A stretch of DNA of 64,000 nucleotides from Streptantibioticus ferralitis (GTDB taxonomy: Bacteria; Actinomycetota; Actinomycetes; Streptomycetales; Streptomycetaceae). Numbering within the stretch: the first letter of the stretch is position 1; the number at the start of each line of letters is the position of its first letter. The notes under the pieces were generated by a model. The model searched no databases. It worked only from the letters and a program-made list of their open reading frames with translations, and was not told where the DNA came from. Shown here one piece after another: positions 1 to 8,310 of this stretch. The translations under genes and the position numbers were made by a program. The stretch covers positions 1 to 64,000 of the forward strand of contig NZ_JARHTQ010000031.1 in assembly GCF_029223525.1 (NCBI RefSeq), given 5' to 3'.

Positions 1-77
1 TAGTCGGGTCGCACCTCGGCGACCATGCGGACCGCGCGATTACGCAGTTCAGCGGGATAACGGGAAGGACGTGCCAT
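1..77 (-). CDS. IS3-family transposase OrfA, N-terminal part (cut by window edge)
   Basis: The minus strand reads from an ATG at 77 as MARPSRYPAELRNRAVRMVA and continues to the window edge. This is the usual opening of the IS3/IS911-type OrfA, a small helix-turn-helix protein that binds the insertion-sequence ends and is fused to the integrase OrfB by programmed frameshifting. Only 25 codons are visible, so completeness cannot be judged. The start lies about 50 bp from the broken IS110 piece at 128, so an IS3 element probably inserted into or deleted the IS110 copy. The family call rests on a short but characteristic N-terminus. Confidence 0.7.
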   Translation of the reverse strand, partial: MARPSRYPAELRNRAVRMVAEVRPD

Positions 78-127
78 GACTCAATCCTCTCAGAGAATCG
101 AGCCTCCATTCGACCCGGGGCGCTTCA

Positions 128-424
128 ATGGGGGACAACCCGGAACGGCTGGGCAGTGAGGCGTCCTTCGCGGCGCTGTGCGGGGTCAGCCCGGTCGAGC
201 GCTCCTCGGGCAGTCGGCAGTACCGTCGCCTCAACCGCGGCGGCGACCGGCAGGCCAACGCCGCCCTGCACTGGATCGTGCAGACCCGGCTGCGCTTCGA
301 CCCGCGCACCCGTGACTACTATGAGCGCCGCCTCAAGGAGGGCAAGACCCGGCGCGAGATTGTCCGATGCCTCAAGCGCTATGTCGCCCGAGAGGTCTTC
401 GACCTGGTCAGGCCCTCACCATAA
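128..424 (+). pseudogene. IS110-family transposase, C-terminal fragment
   Basis: This open frame matches the last ~100 residues of the transposase at 9648-10742, starting at its MGDNP stretch. It carries the C-terminal transposase_20 region with CGVSPVERSSGS and the basic NRGGDRQANAALH block. Everything N-terminal, including the RuvC-like DEDD catalytic part, is missing, because homology stops abruptly near 127 next to the IS3 fragment. Unlike the longer copy, it keeps the residues QAN in the NRGGDR block. The element's right end, with the ATAGGGGCA motif, follows at about 434-449. It is not functional by itself. Confidence 0.85.
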
Positions 425-628
425 GGGCACCCGTCATAGGGGCAGCGAGGCCCGTCAGAAGCCGTTCCGACGGGGACCTCCGCGCGGAGCCGTGAGACGC
501 CGAAGCCACACCGGAGCGCTCCGGGGCGGCTTCGGCGTGAGATCGGTTGCGCTCGCACGAGTGGTTCCCGGGAGTGGTGCAGGAACGCCTGCCCGAGCAG
601 CCGGCCCGCCGCAGGAAGGCATTCTGCG

Positions 629-1135
629 GTGCGAAATACTCTCCCGATGAGTTCACGCACTTCTCCGATCAGCCAGCCGATCACGATACGGAGGGCAGTC
701 GCGCGGGATGCCAAACGGCTCACGCGGCTCGTGCGTGGCTCAGGCGCCTACGAGGGTAAGTACGCAGCCGCCGTGGCGGGCTTCCGGGTCGGTCCTGATT
801 ACATCGAGGCCCACCGCGCCTTCGTAGCCGTCGGCGCCGACGAGCATGGAGGCCGGGTCCTCGGGTTCTACTCGCTCGTCCTCGCTCCACCGGAGCTCGA
901 CCTGCTGTTCGTCGCTGACGAAGCGCAAGGACGTGGTACTGGACGGCTGCTCGTCGCGCACATGCAGTCCGAGGCCCGTGCCGCCGGGCTCGACCGTGTC
1001 AAGGTCGTGTCGCATGTTCCCGCCGAGGACTTCTACCACCGCGCCGGTGCAGTGCGGACCGGGACCGCGCTCGCGAACCCGCCCGCCGTGCCGTGGGACC
1101 GTCCCGAATTCGAGTTTCGCATTCCTTCGGAATGA
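629..1135 (+). CDS. GNAT-family N-acetyltransferase
   Basis: A 168-residue protein with the GNAT fold layout. ITIRRA near residue 18 begins the domain, LDLLFVADEAQGRGTGRLL is the acetyl-CoA pyrophosphate-binding loop (Q/RxxGxG/A form), and a C-terminal DFYHRAGAV segment follows. The family transfers an acetyl group from acetyl-CoA to an amine; the substrate cannot be told. I prefer the GTG at 629, because AGGAAGG lies 9 bp upstream at 613-619. An in-frame ATG at 647 lacks a good ribosome site. It stands alone downstream of the IS110 fragment, with a gap after it. Confidence 0.8.
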   Translation: MRNTLPMSSRTSPISQPITIRRAVARDAKRLTRLVRGSGAYEGKYAAAVAGFRVGPDYIEAHRAFVAVGADEHGGRVLGFYSLVLAPPELDLLFVADEAQGRGTGRLLVAHMQSEARAAGLDRVKVVSHVPAEDFYHRAGAVRTGTALANPPAVPWDRPEFEFRIPSE

Positions 1136-1471
1136 CGCGGTGTGCCGGTTCGCAGGGCGCCGGCTTCGCCTGCATGGTGGCCGGCATGCAGGAGCCGCTG
1201 GACGCCGCGCGCTCCGTGTGTGCCCTCGTCTCTGCCCTGGCGGGGGAATCGCCTGCGCCAGCGGCCTCTCCCGGCGACTCCCTTGCCTCCGGCACTCCCA
1301 GGGCCATCGAAATCGCGTACACCTCGGCTCGTTCCACACACGATCGAGGTCGGCCGCGTAAATACGTAGTTCACACAACCCTGATCTGTGAGACGAAGTG
1401 GCCACAGTCCACCGTCAGCGCTGTAGGGGGTGATGCCTTGCCAGTGCAGCCATCAGCGCAAGTGGAAGTAG
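1136..1471. other. Intergenic stretch without a supported gene
   Basis: About 335 bp between the acetyltransferase and the peptidase scrap. It contains several GCCGGC-rich short inverted segments near 1150-1190 but no convincing open frame, RNA gene or recognizable element. Confidence 0.5.
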
Positions 1472-1867
1472 TCACAGCCCTTGCCCCCGTGGAGCTTGGC
1501 CGACCGGCGTCGGTGCGGCCCGCGGTGGAGCGGATCGGCGGGAGGCTCCGGACAGGGGCATCAGAGCCTGACTGTCGTGGGTGTTGGCCAAGGCCGACTC
1601 GGCGTTCGGGTCGTCGTAGGCGTCGACGATGGCGATGGTCCTGCCGGAGCCGCTGGCGGAGGCGGCGGAGGTCAGGCCGTAGACCGACTGCAGGTCGCTG
1701 GGGCCGTAGCCGGTGGGGGAGTCCGCGGCGGCGTTCGGCCGGACGGTCTGGGGTGCGATGCCCCTCTTCGCCGCCTGCTCTTCCTGGAAGGCGGTGGTGC
1801 CGCTGGTGACGCGCAGGGCGTTGCAGGATGCGTAGTCCTTCTTCGGGGTGCCGGCGCACTGCAGCAT
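1472..1867 (-). pseudogene. S53 (sedolisin/kumamolisin-like) peptidase fragment
   Basis: The first ~95 residues read GYGPSDLQSVYGLTSAASAS followed by GRTIAIVDAYDDPNAESAL. This is the junction between the propeptide and catalytic domain of S53 serine-carboxyl peptidases, whose catalytic Asp lies in the IVDAYDDP segment. After ALANTHD the frame no longer resembles the family, and the Glu/Asp and Ser (SGTS) parts are absent. No signal peptide is visible, so the 5' end is also missing. I read it as an internal scrap of a formerly secreted peptidase. Confidence 0.75.
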
Positions 1868-1897
1868 CTCCAGGCGGAACCGCCAGCCCGCCCAGCG

Positions 1898-3118
1898 CTA
1901 CGGCGTGGGGGGCCGCTGCGGGGAGCGTAGTACGAGCAGGGTGATCTCGCTCGGGGCGAAGACGCGGAAGGGTGGGCCCCAGAAGCCGGTGCCACGGCTG
2001 GTGTAGAGGAGGGTGCGGGTGCCGTGGCGGCTGAGGCCGGCGAGGGCGGGCTGGTCGATGCGGACCAGGTGGTGGAAGGGCCAGATCTGGCCGCCGTGGG
2101 TGTGGCCGGAGAGCTGGAGGTCGACGCCGTCGGCTGCCGCCCGGTCGACGAACTTGGGCTGGTGGGCCAGGAGCAGGACGGGGTAGTCGGGGTCGGCGCC
2201 GTGCAGGGCTCCGGCGAGGTGGGCGCCGTGGCCGGCGAGGCCGGAGGACTCGGCCGTGACGTCATCCACGCCGGCGACCACGAGGGTGTCGCCACCGCGT
2301 TCGAGCAGCAGATGGCGGTTGCGCAGCGGCTCCCAGCCCAGCTCGTCCATCAGGTCGACCCAGCCCTGGGCCTCACTGTAGTACTCGTGGTTGCCGGTGA
2401 CGTAGACCCGGGCCCGGGTGGCCTGCACGGTGCCGAGTGGGGCGGCCTGGGCGCGGCGGCGTTCGGCCGTGCCGTCCGCGATGTCTCCGGTGTGGCAGAC
2501 CAGGTCGGCCTTCAGCGTGTTGACCGTCTCGCAGACCCGCGCCGACCAGCGGGCGCGGTCGAGCGGGCCGTAGTGGGTGTCGGTGATGAGGACGACGCGG
2601 AGGCCGTCCAACCCGGCTCCCAGGCGTGGGAGTTGCACGTCCAGGAGGCGTACCCGTGGTACCCGGCGGGCCTCGGCGTACCCCCAGGTGAGGAGCATGG
2701 TGGCTGCGCCGAGGACCGCCCAGGTGACGATCCGGGCCCGGTCCTGGGCGTCGCCGACGCCGACGCCGGTCAGGGCGAGCCGCAGCGGGACGCCGAGCAC
2801 GACGGACCAGGTGAACAGGGTCCAGATGGTGCCCAGCAGGGTGTCTCCGACGATCGCCGCCCAGTCCTGCTGGCGTCGGCCGTGGCCGCGCACCATCGCG
2901 AGCGGCATACCGATCAGGCCGAGGGCGAACAGGGCGGTGCCGGCGAGCGTGACAGGGAGCGGCCAGTGCTGGCCGGTGTGCAGCAGCAGCCAGCAGGGCA
3001 CGGTCCACAGCAGGACGGGGGCGATCAGGGGGAGGTAGCGCATCAGGCGGTGCAGTCGGCTCTGTTGAGTCGCGTGCGCTGCACTGTCGGCGGATCGGGT
3101 TTCGCTGGTGTCGGTCAC
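1898..3118 (-). CDS. Membrane-anchored metallophosphoesterase
   Basis: A 406-residue protein of the calcineurin-like phosphoesterase superfamily. Four hydrophobic segments occupy the N-terminal half (PLIAPVLLWTVPCWLLL, then three more up to about residue 150). The catalytic domain follows with all metal-binding motifs: ITDTHYG, HTGDIADG, GNHEYY, LLAHQP and GHTHGGQIWP. Such proteins hydrolyse phosphoesters at the membrane; some relatives of this YkuE-like layout act on lipid headgroups, but the substrate here is unknown. The GTG at 3118 is chosen because AAGGAGGGG sits just upstream (3123-3131); a longer open frame to 3367 has no family sequence. Confidence 0.88.
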   Translation of the reverse strand: MTDTSETRSADSAAHATQQSRLHRLMRYLPLIAPVLLWTVPCWLLLHTGQHWPLPVTLAGTALFALGLIGMPLAMVRGHGRRQQDWAAIVGDTLLGTIWTLFTWSVVLGVPLRLALTGVGVGDAQDRARIVTWAVLGAATMLLTWGYAEARRVPRVRLLDVQLPRLGAGLDGLRVVLITDTHYGPLDRARWSARVCETVNTLKADLVCHTGDIADGTAERRRAQAAPLGTVQATRARVYVTGNHEYYSEAQGWVDLMDELGWEPLRNRHLLLERGGDTLVVAGVDDVTAESSGLAGHGAHLAGALHGADPDYPVLLLAHQPKFVDRAAADGVDLQLSGHTHGGQIWPFHHLVRIDQPALAGLSRHGTRTLLYTSRGTGFWGPPFRVFAPSEITLLVLRSPQRPPTP

Positions 3119-3394
3119 GCTTCCCCTCCTTGAGCAACCAGGCTGCCGTCGCGCGCACTGTATCCGGCCGTCCCGAGCCGGTCGGACGGACGGGGTGCTC
3201 ATGGTGGGCAGCCTCATGTGGCGAGGTGGCCTCCGAGTTCGCCCCCGGCTCACGCGGTTGGTGACTCTGCTCCTGACCGGGGCCGCGGCGGCTTCGAACG
3301 GTGAGGCGTGGAAGCTCCGGAAGCAGTGGGGAGTACAGCCCATCGTCGTGGGCCGGGTGAGATCCACGTGCCGGTGCCTGTGATGCTCAGTATT

Positions 3395-3785
3395 TCTGGG
3401 TGGGGATGCTGTGACGGGCGGGAGGATGGGTGGGTGCTGTCCCGGGTCCGGGGGTCTGACTCATGACACGCCTGACCGAAGTGTCCTGGTCTCACGGTGT
3501 CTGCCGTTGGCCGGGGATGGTGCGACGTCGGTGCCGGGCCGCGGGGCGTGTCTCGATAGGGCCTGCCGATCAGTTGTGGCGTCCTCACGGTTCTGACCGC
3601 CCGCGCGGTCTGGTGCCGGCAACGTGACGCGCCATCGGACCGGAAGGGAGACGGGCACTTGTCGTCGACGCTCTGCGGGATACCGCGATCTGCTGAAGTA
3701 GGCCAGGAAGTGGGGAGCCGTGAGGCTGCCCGCGAGGTCTTCCACCTGGTCGGACAGTTACAGCCAGGACCCCGCTTATAGGGGC
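3395..3785 (+). mobile_element. IS110 remnant with internal deletion
   Basis: The segment 3395-3660 aligns with the non-coding 5' part of the IS110 element at 9391-9650, including GGTGGGTGCTG, GGTCTGACTCA, GATAGGG and TTCTGACCGCCCGCGCGGT. It is followed by a few transposase codons (GATACCGCGA.CTGCTGAAG), then jumps to the 3' coding end (GAGGTCTTCCACCTGGTC) and the right end (TTATAGGGGC). Nearly all of the transposase gene is deleted. It therefore resembles a small non-autonomous derivative that keeps both ends and the non-coding leader. Confidence 0.8.
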
Positions 3786-3826
3786 TGTCCGTGAGAACGT
3801 GAGACGAAGGACTCCCGCCGGTGCGC

Positions 3827-4312
3827 TCACCACACCGGGCGGAATGGGACCGGCTGATCGCCGTAGACGTAGTCGATGTAGGCGCGCAGGTCCTGGTCGA
3901 GTGCGGCGAGGCGGTCGGGGCCGATGACCTCGGCGAACCGCTGTTCCACTTCGGCCCACAGTTGGTCGGCCAGGTGCACGTACTCGTGGCCCCGCTTGGT
4001 GAGGGTGAGCGACTGGGCCCGCTTGTCGACGGGGTGGGGTCGGCGTTGCACGTAGCCCCAGTCCTGGAGCTCGGCGACGGCCTTGGAGGCGGCCTGCTTG
4101 GTGATGCCCAGATGGGCGGCGAGGTCCACGGTGGTGGCGTCCGGGTGGTCGGCGAGATAGCGGAAGGTGTAGCCGTGCGCGGGACGTAGTGGTTCGCGTC
4201 CGAGTTCGGCCAGGCGGCTGTGGAAGTGGTCGGTCATCGCCCGGTAGGCGATGGCCAGCAGCAGCGGCACCTGCCCCGGGCGGTGATCGGCGGGATCGGG
4301 GTTGGATGGCAC
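3827..4312 (-). CDS. MarR-family regulator (copy 1 of a MarR/cupin divergon)
   Basis: A 161-residue winged-helix protein. The recognition region reads HLGITKQAASKAVAELQDWGYVQRRPHP, followed by the DKRAQSLTLT wing. MarR dimers usually bind a palindrome near their own promoter and release it on ligand binding. The GTG start at 4312 has GAAGGAGA just upstream. It is divergent from the cupin gene at 4412, with two GTCAA-N5-TTGAC palindromes in between. It is clearly paralogous to the protein at 39717-40214 (shared LREPLRPAHGYTFRYLA block). The natural expectation is repression of itself and the cupin gene; the ligand is unknown. Confidence 0.9.
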   Translation of the reverse strand: MPSNPDPADHRPGQVPLLLAIAYRAMTDHFHSRLAELGREPLRPAHGYTFRYLADHPDATTVDLAAHLGITKQAASKAVAELQDWGYVQRRPHPVDKRAQSLTLTKRGHEYVHLADQLWAEVEQRFAEVIGPDRLAALDQDLRAYIDYVYGDQPVPFRPVW

Positions 4313-4329
4313 GGCGTCTCCTTCGATTG

Positions 4330-4344
4330 GTCAACTGCATTGAC
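4330..4344. promoter_or_regulatory. Operator O1 of MarR/cupin divergon 1
   Basis: A perfect GTCAA-CTGCA-TTGAC palindrome. Its right arm doubles as a TTGACT -35 hexamer for the cupin gene, with a weak CATACC at 4362-4367 as a possible -10. The same position relative to a second palindrome is conserved in divergon 2. Confidence 0.75.
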
Positions 4345-4375
4345 TTGTCCGCCGGGTGCGGCATACCGTGAAGTG

Positions 4376-4390
4376 GTCAAGCGGGTTGAC
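4376..4390. promoter_or_regulatory. Operator O2 of MarR/cupin divergon 1
   Basis: A perfect GTCAA-GCGGG-TTGAC palindrome, 46 bp (start to start) from O1 and ending 21 bp before the cupin start codon. It would cover the predicted transcription start and leader of the cupin gene, a typical repressor position. Confidence 0.75.
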
Positions 4391-4411
4391 TATACCTTCT
4401 GGAGGAGCGCC

Positions 4412-4786
4412 ATGTCCCTGTCCACCCTCGCCGGTGCGCCGGTCTTCGACCGCGACGGCTTCACCTTCCGTCCGCTTGCCGTGCCCTCCCGGGGCAGCAC
4501 CGAACTGGCCGTCTGGTCGCCGGAGTTGGCGCCGGGCGCACGGTGCGAACCACACCAGATGGACCGCGAAGAGGTCTTCGTCGTCCTGCACGGGGAGGTG
4601 TCGGCCAGCGTCGCGGGCGAGGAGGTGCTCGCCGGACCGGGCGACGCCGTCATCGTCCCCGCCCAAGCCGTCTTGCGGCTCAGCAACGCCTCCGCGCAGG
4701 TCCCGGCGGCGGTCACGGCGGTGACCTCGGCCGGCATGAAGGCGACCGTCGGTGGCGCCACCTTCCCGCCGCCCTGGTCCCAGTGA
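4412..4786 (+). CDS. Small cupin-domain protein (copy 1)
   Basis: A 124-residue single cupin. Motif 1 reads PHQMDREEVFVVLHGEVSA and motif 2 GPGDAVIVPA. The metal-ligand pattern is partial: a His and a Glu are visible in motif 1, but motif 2 lacks the usual late His. The role may therefore be binding rather than catalysis. The ATG at 4412 follows GGAGGAG with 5-bp spacing. It is divergently transcribed from the MarR gene and probably repressed by it. Length and sequence match the cupin at 40331-40705 (both 124 residues; shared RDGFTFRPLAVPSRGS-type opening). Confidence 0.88.
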   Translation: MSLSTLAGAPVFDRDGFTFRPLAVPSRGSTELAVWSPELAPGARCEPHQMDREEVFVVLHGEVSASVAGEEVLAGPGDAVIVPAQAVLRLSNASAQVPAAVTAVTSAGMKATVGGATFPPPWSQ

Positions 4787-4952
4787 GCCAAGCGTCTCCG
4801 CTAGTTAAGATCATCTGCTGCGTTGCTTCAGGAGCGATGTACCCCGCAACGCGGACCTCGTCCCAAGTGTTCGGCCGTCTCCGCAGTTCCCATCCGCGCC
4901 GCGGGCGGCCCTGTGTGCCCGATGCCATAGCTCGTCGTGGAGTTGATGTGAC

Positions 4953-6230
4953 GTGAGACGTCTTTTCCTATCCGGAGGCAAGGCCCGCTGGCGGTCGGCG
5001 ACCGCTCGCCTGACCGTCACCGGACTGTCCTTGCTGTCCTTGCTCGTCGTCCTGCCCCAGCAAAGCGCCTCAGCACTGCCGCTGGAGCAGCACCGGCCCG
5101 CCACCTACAACCTGCAAGGCAACGGCGGCGGTTCCAAGTGGAACACCAGCATCCGCCAGCTCATGGCCGGCGATGGCTCCCCGCAGTCCCTTTACAACAA
5201 CGACTTGTTGGCGTTGCAGGAGAGCGGCAGCCCGCCCGCGGGCGCCGTGCCCACCGACCGCAGGGTGCAGGCGACGGACGGTGGGATCACGTTCACAGTC
5301 ACCGAGTACGAGTGGAACGTCGGCACGAGCAGCAGGCCGGTGACTTACTACATCTACTTCCTGCCCCAGCCGGGTGCCGGGAACGACCGCACGAGCATGG
5401 CCATCGTCACCCACGGCCGAGCCGACGAGATGAACGTCATCCCCAACCGCGGCACGGGCACCCGCGGAAGCGTGGGCGTGCGGTACAACAACACCTGGTT
5501 CTACGACATCCACGCCGCCTCGGCAGGTCCCTCCCGCGCGCGCCGGGATGCCCTCGACCTGATCACCCAGATTCAGCACAGCGTCGCCCAGACGCCGTTC
5601 GACTGGGTGGCCCTAGGCGACTTCAACGTCGACCTGTTCAGCAACGTCTTCAGCGAGCAGAGGGGCATGTACACCTACGCCCCGACCGAAGTGACGCAGC
5701 AAAGCGGCGGGCAGCTCGACTTCATGGTGACCAACCGCCACATCGACGGCTATGGAGCACACCGCATCAACGGCATGGACTCGGACCACTTCCCCGTTGC
5801 CTTCCGCCCGAACATGGTGGCCAGCGCACCGCAGGGGGCTGGCTGGAACCTGAACACCTCCACCGGACAGAGCGTCGACGTGTGGCAAGCGAACCCAGGC
5901 CAGCAAGCCGGCCTGAACCGGACCTACGCCCCGGGAACCAACCCGCACCAGGAGTTCCGCTACGACGAGGTGCCAGGGAACCCGGAGTACGGAACGCTGC
6001 GCAACTCCTACAACGGCATGTGCCTCGCGGTAGCCAACAGCACCTCCGGCGCCCCTGTGGTCAGCGAGCCGTGCGACCCGACCAACCCCGAAGAGTGGTT
6101 CACGCGGTGGGCATCGTCGCCCAACGAGTGGATCACCGACTTCGACCGAACCATCTCCTACGACGCGAACGGGCTGATTGCCCTCAGCGGCAGCTACCTC
6201 GCGCTGGCCCCGACAGCCCACGCCGAGTGA
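4953..6230 (+). CDS. Secreted CdtB-like DNase I-fold nuclease with lectin-like C-terminus
   Basis: A 425-residue exported protein. Residues 1-41 form a signal peptide with a twin-Arg-free basic N-terminus, a hydrophobic core and ASA|L cleavage. Residues ~48-285 match the cytolethal distending toxin B subunit: YNLQGNGGGSKWN, DLLALQESGSPP, YEWNVGTSSRPV, MAIVTHGRADEM, WVALGDFNVD and SDHFPVAF. The DNase I-type catalytic set is visible: E90, H187, D223, N225, D278 and H279. Residues ~296-425 look like a ricin/Cdt-A/C type lectin unit (GMCLAVANSTSGAPVV, EEWF.RW). No CdtA or CdtC gene is adjacent. The GTG at 4953 has GGAG 10 bp upstream; no in-frame ATG is near. A hairpin follows at 6277. DNA damage toxicity in target cells is inferred from the family and not shown. 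Confidence 0.82.
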   Translation: MRRLFLSGGKARWRSATARLTVTGLSLLSLLVVLPQQSASALPLEQHRPATYNLQGNGGGSKWNTSIRQLMAGDGSPQSLYNNDLLALQESGSPPAGAVPTDRRVQATDGGITFTVTEYEWNVGTSSRPVTYYIYFLPQPGAGNDRTSMAIVTHGRADEMNVIPNRGTGTRGSVGVRYNNTWFYDIHAASAGPSRARRDALDLITQIQHSVAQTPFDWVALGDFNVDLFSNVFSEQRGMYTYAPTEVTQQSGGQLDFMVTNRHIDGYGAHRINGMDSDHFPVAFRPNMVASAPQGAGWNLNTSTGQSVDVWQANPGQQAGLNRTYAPGTNPHQEFRYDEVPGNPEYGTLRNSYNGMCLAVANSTSGAPVVSEPCDPTNPEEWFTRWASSPNEWITDFDRTISYDANGLIALSGSYLALAPTAHAE

Positions 6231-6276
6231 CCACAACTGCCCTTATCTCGTGAGGGCGCACTTTTAACCACACATA

Positions 6277-6318
6277 GAGCGCCCTCGGCCCAGAAGACCA
6301 CCGGGACCGAGGGCGCTC
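6277..6318 (+). terminator. Hairpin terminator after the CdtB-like gene
   Basis: A perfect 12-bp stem (GAGCGCCCTCGG paired with CCGAGGGCGCTC) with an 18-nt loop, 46 bp after the stop codon. There is no T-tract, as is common for Streptomyces terminators. Confidence 0.7.
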
Positions 6319-6329
6319 CGCTGACAACG

Positions 6330-7640
6330 CCGGAAAAACCACGCTGCGTTCTTTGAGGGCCCTTTTGGGCGTCCCGGCCTAGCCTTCCCGTGGCATCCGG
6401 AGCCGGGGCAGGGGCGGGACGCAGGGGCCGGGCCCTTCCGCCCGGAGTCCGCAGCCCCCGTGACGTGCACAGCGAGCAATGAGCGGTCGCCGCCACCGCG
6501 CAGCATAGCCAGGACGGACCAGACCAACTGAGACGGCGAGTGAATCGGACCAGATCATGTGAGACCGGGAACAGATCACCAGAGATGGGGCAGCCGGTTC
6601 GGGCAGCAGTTGGCGATCTTGAAGTTCGTGGATGTTCACGAGAAATACGGACAGCAGATGTTCACCACTTCGGGAGGCACTGTGGTCGGTGTCTGTTCGA
6701 TGTTCACGAGAATGGGCAGCACAGCTGTGCCATGCAGGAACTCGGCATAACGCTCCCCCTATGAAGCGACGAGACGCGATTCTGGTCAACAGACGAACGT
6801 TGCTGGGCTGGGCAGGTCGGGGCGGCTGCCACGGCTTGTCCAAGGTCCCGTGCTGTCCGCGCCGTATTTTTGCTCCGGGGCGGGCGCTGGCCCCGGCCAC
6901 GCGCCGCGGTCGGTGCCACCGACCTGTGGTGATGCATCGAGTGATGTAACGCGCCGCGGGGGTCCGGCGCAGAGAAGGGTGGGTCGGTGGTCACTGGCCC
7001 TGCGGACGCGAGGCGGGTCCCCCCCCGTGCCAGCCTCTCGCTCCACGCCTGACGCGGGCGGAACATCCCCCGATGCCGCCCGCGTCACAAGACCCTCGTG
7101 ACGACCCTCGCCAGGTGGCTACCGGTCCGCAGACAAACGAGCCGCAGGGTGCCAACAAACCGCGCTTCTACGCTGCCACGCGCGGCCTCTTGGGAAGAAC
7201 CGGTGCTGCGTTGCCCAACGTTGTCCGCCACGCCCTCGGCCCGCTTACCTCGTGCCTCGCCCTGACGTCCGCCGGCGTCCAGATCATCGTCCGCGACACC
7301 AGCCCCACCCTTCCCCAGCCTCGCCCCCCGACCTCACCACCGGCACGGGCGGCTTCGGCTGGCCCCTCCTGCAATGCCTCAAACACCAGTTGCGCACCCC
7401 CAGCCGGACGGCAAGGAAGTCCACGCCCTCATGCCGTGATGACGGCCACCCCCGGACAGTGTGGGAGGAGGTTGTGCCCCACGGCTGCACGGGGAGGTGG
7501 CTTTGGTGTTCTCATGGCTGGTCGGTGCTGCGCGGTGTAGCGTCGTGGGCAGTAGTCGTGGTTCCGAAGTCTCGTTCGCCCGTGATCGCCATCGCGGGCG
7601 TTCTTGCTGTTCAGCTTCTCCGGACCAGGGCGATCACCTC
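6330..7640. other. Long stretch without a supported gene
   Basis: About 1.3 kb with only short or compositionally odd open frames. The run ATGTTCACGAGAA occurs twice (near 6631 and 6700), and a C8 run lies at 7019-7026. A small frame at 6559-6750 with KFVDVHEKYGQQMF is possible but has no recognizable family and no clear ribosome site. Given the IS110 fragment directly downstream, this is probably eroded mobile-element or displaced coding DNA. Confidence 0.4.
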
Positions 7641-7644
7641 CGGA

Positions 7645-7738
7645 GCCCGTCGTCCGATGCCTCAAACGCTACGCTGCCCGGGAGGTCTTTCACCTGATCA
7701 GGCCCGCACAGTCATGCCCCCCGTCATAGGGGCAGCAA
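7645..7738 (+). mobile_element. IS110 right-end fragment
   Basis: It matches the last codons of the IS110 transposase (CCTCAAACGCTACGC, GGGAGGTC) and its right end up to CCCGTCATAGGGGCAGC. No upstream part of the transposase is present. The toxin-tip frame begins immediately after this end, so an IS110 insertion or deletion probably removed the N-terminal part of that toxin gene. Confidence 0.8.
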
Positions 7739-7766
7739 GGGCATCGATGTCGCGCGGGGCGCCCTT

Positions 7767-8171
7767 GTGGACAGGCTGCGAGAATATTTCCGCAGGTATT
7801 CGTTGGGATTGGATCCCGCCAAGGGAAACAAATTCAACGTAGGCGAGATGCAGACCGCTTTGCGGGTCGAAACGGAGCGCGGCGTTCAGCTCACCCGAGA
7901 CAGCAGTGGCGACCTGGAATGGTACGACCAAAAGGGGCAAGGCTACGATGCGGTCGGCAACTCGCCGTCCCAGTACTTGGATGTCACCAAGTTCATGGCC
8001 TCGATCAGGGCGCACATCCTCAAGACCGACAACAAGGGCAGGCTGGTTTCCTTCATTCCCGTCGATGTCAACACCTACACCGTGCAGCAGATCAACGACA
8101 TCAAGGCGGCCATAGCCAACCTGTCAGCGGCTGATCAGGCAAGAATCTTCTTGGTCGGCGACCACAGCTGA
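7767..8171 (+). CDS. C-terminal toxin tip, CdiA/EC869-like nuclease (orphan)
   Basis: A 134-residue frame whose pattern (DPAKGNKFNVGEMQTALRVE, WYDQKGQGYDAVGNSPSQY, FIPVDVNTYT, ARIFLVGD) resembles the nuclease tips placed at the C-terminus of large secreted polymorphic toxins (contact-dependent inhibition and RHS/WXG-type), especially the EC869-like group. Motifs such as YDAVGN and VPVDV are typical of that group as I recall it; no search was run. The delivery domains are missing and the frame stays open upstream into the IS110 end at 7738. The GTG at 7767 may therefore only be the first possible start of a truncated gene. The small gene downstream is the expected immunity partner. Confidence 0.62.
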   Translation: MDRLREYFRRYSLGLDPAKGNKFNVGEMQTALRVETERGVQLTRDSSGDLEWYDQKGQGYDAVGNSPSQYLDVTKFMASIRAHILKTDNKGRLVSFIPVDVNTYTVQQINDIKAAIANLSAADQARIFLVGDHS

Positions 8172-8310
8172 GACCGGCTCACCTACAGTGTGGCCGTGGG
8201 CGGCTTCGTGCAAGCTGCCGCCCACGGCCACGACCATGCGGGATGCCGTGCAGCGCTAGCTGTTGCACGGAGAACACGGGAAACTCAACACAGGTGGGAC
8301 GGTGCCCGGC

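Noticed and set aside
3119..3367. Longer start for the metallophosphoesterase
   Set aside because: The added codons lack family similarity, while the GTG at 3118 has a strong AAGGAGGGG site.
6559..6750. Small gene with KFVDVHEKYGQQMF
   Set aside because: It has a protein-like centre but no ribosome site or family, and unusual repeats; left as part of an unassigned stretch.
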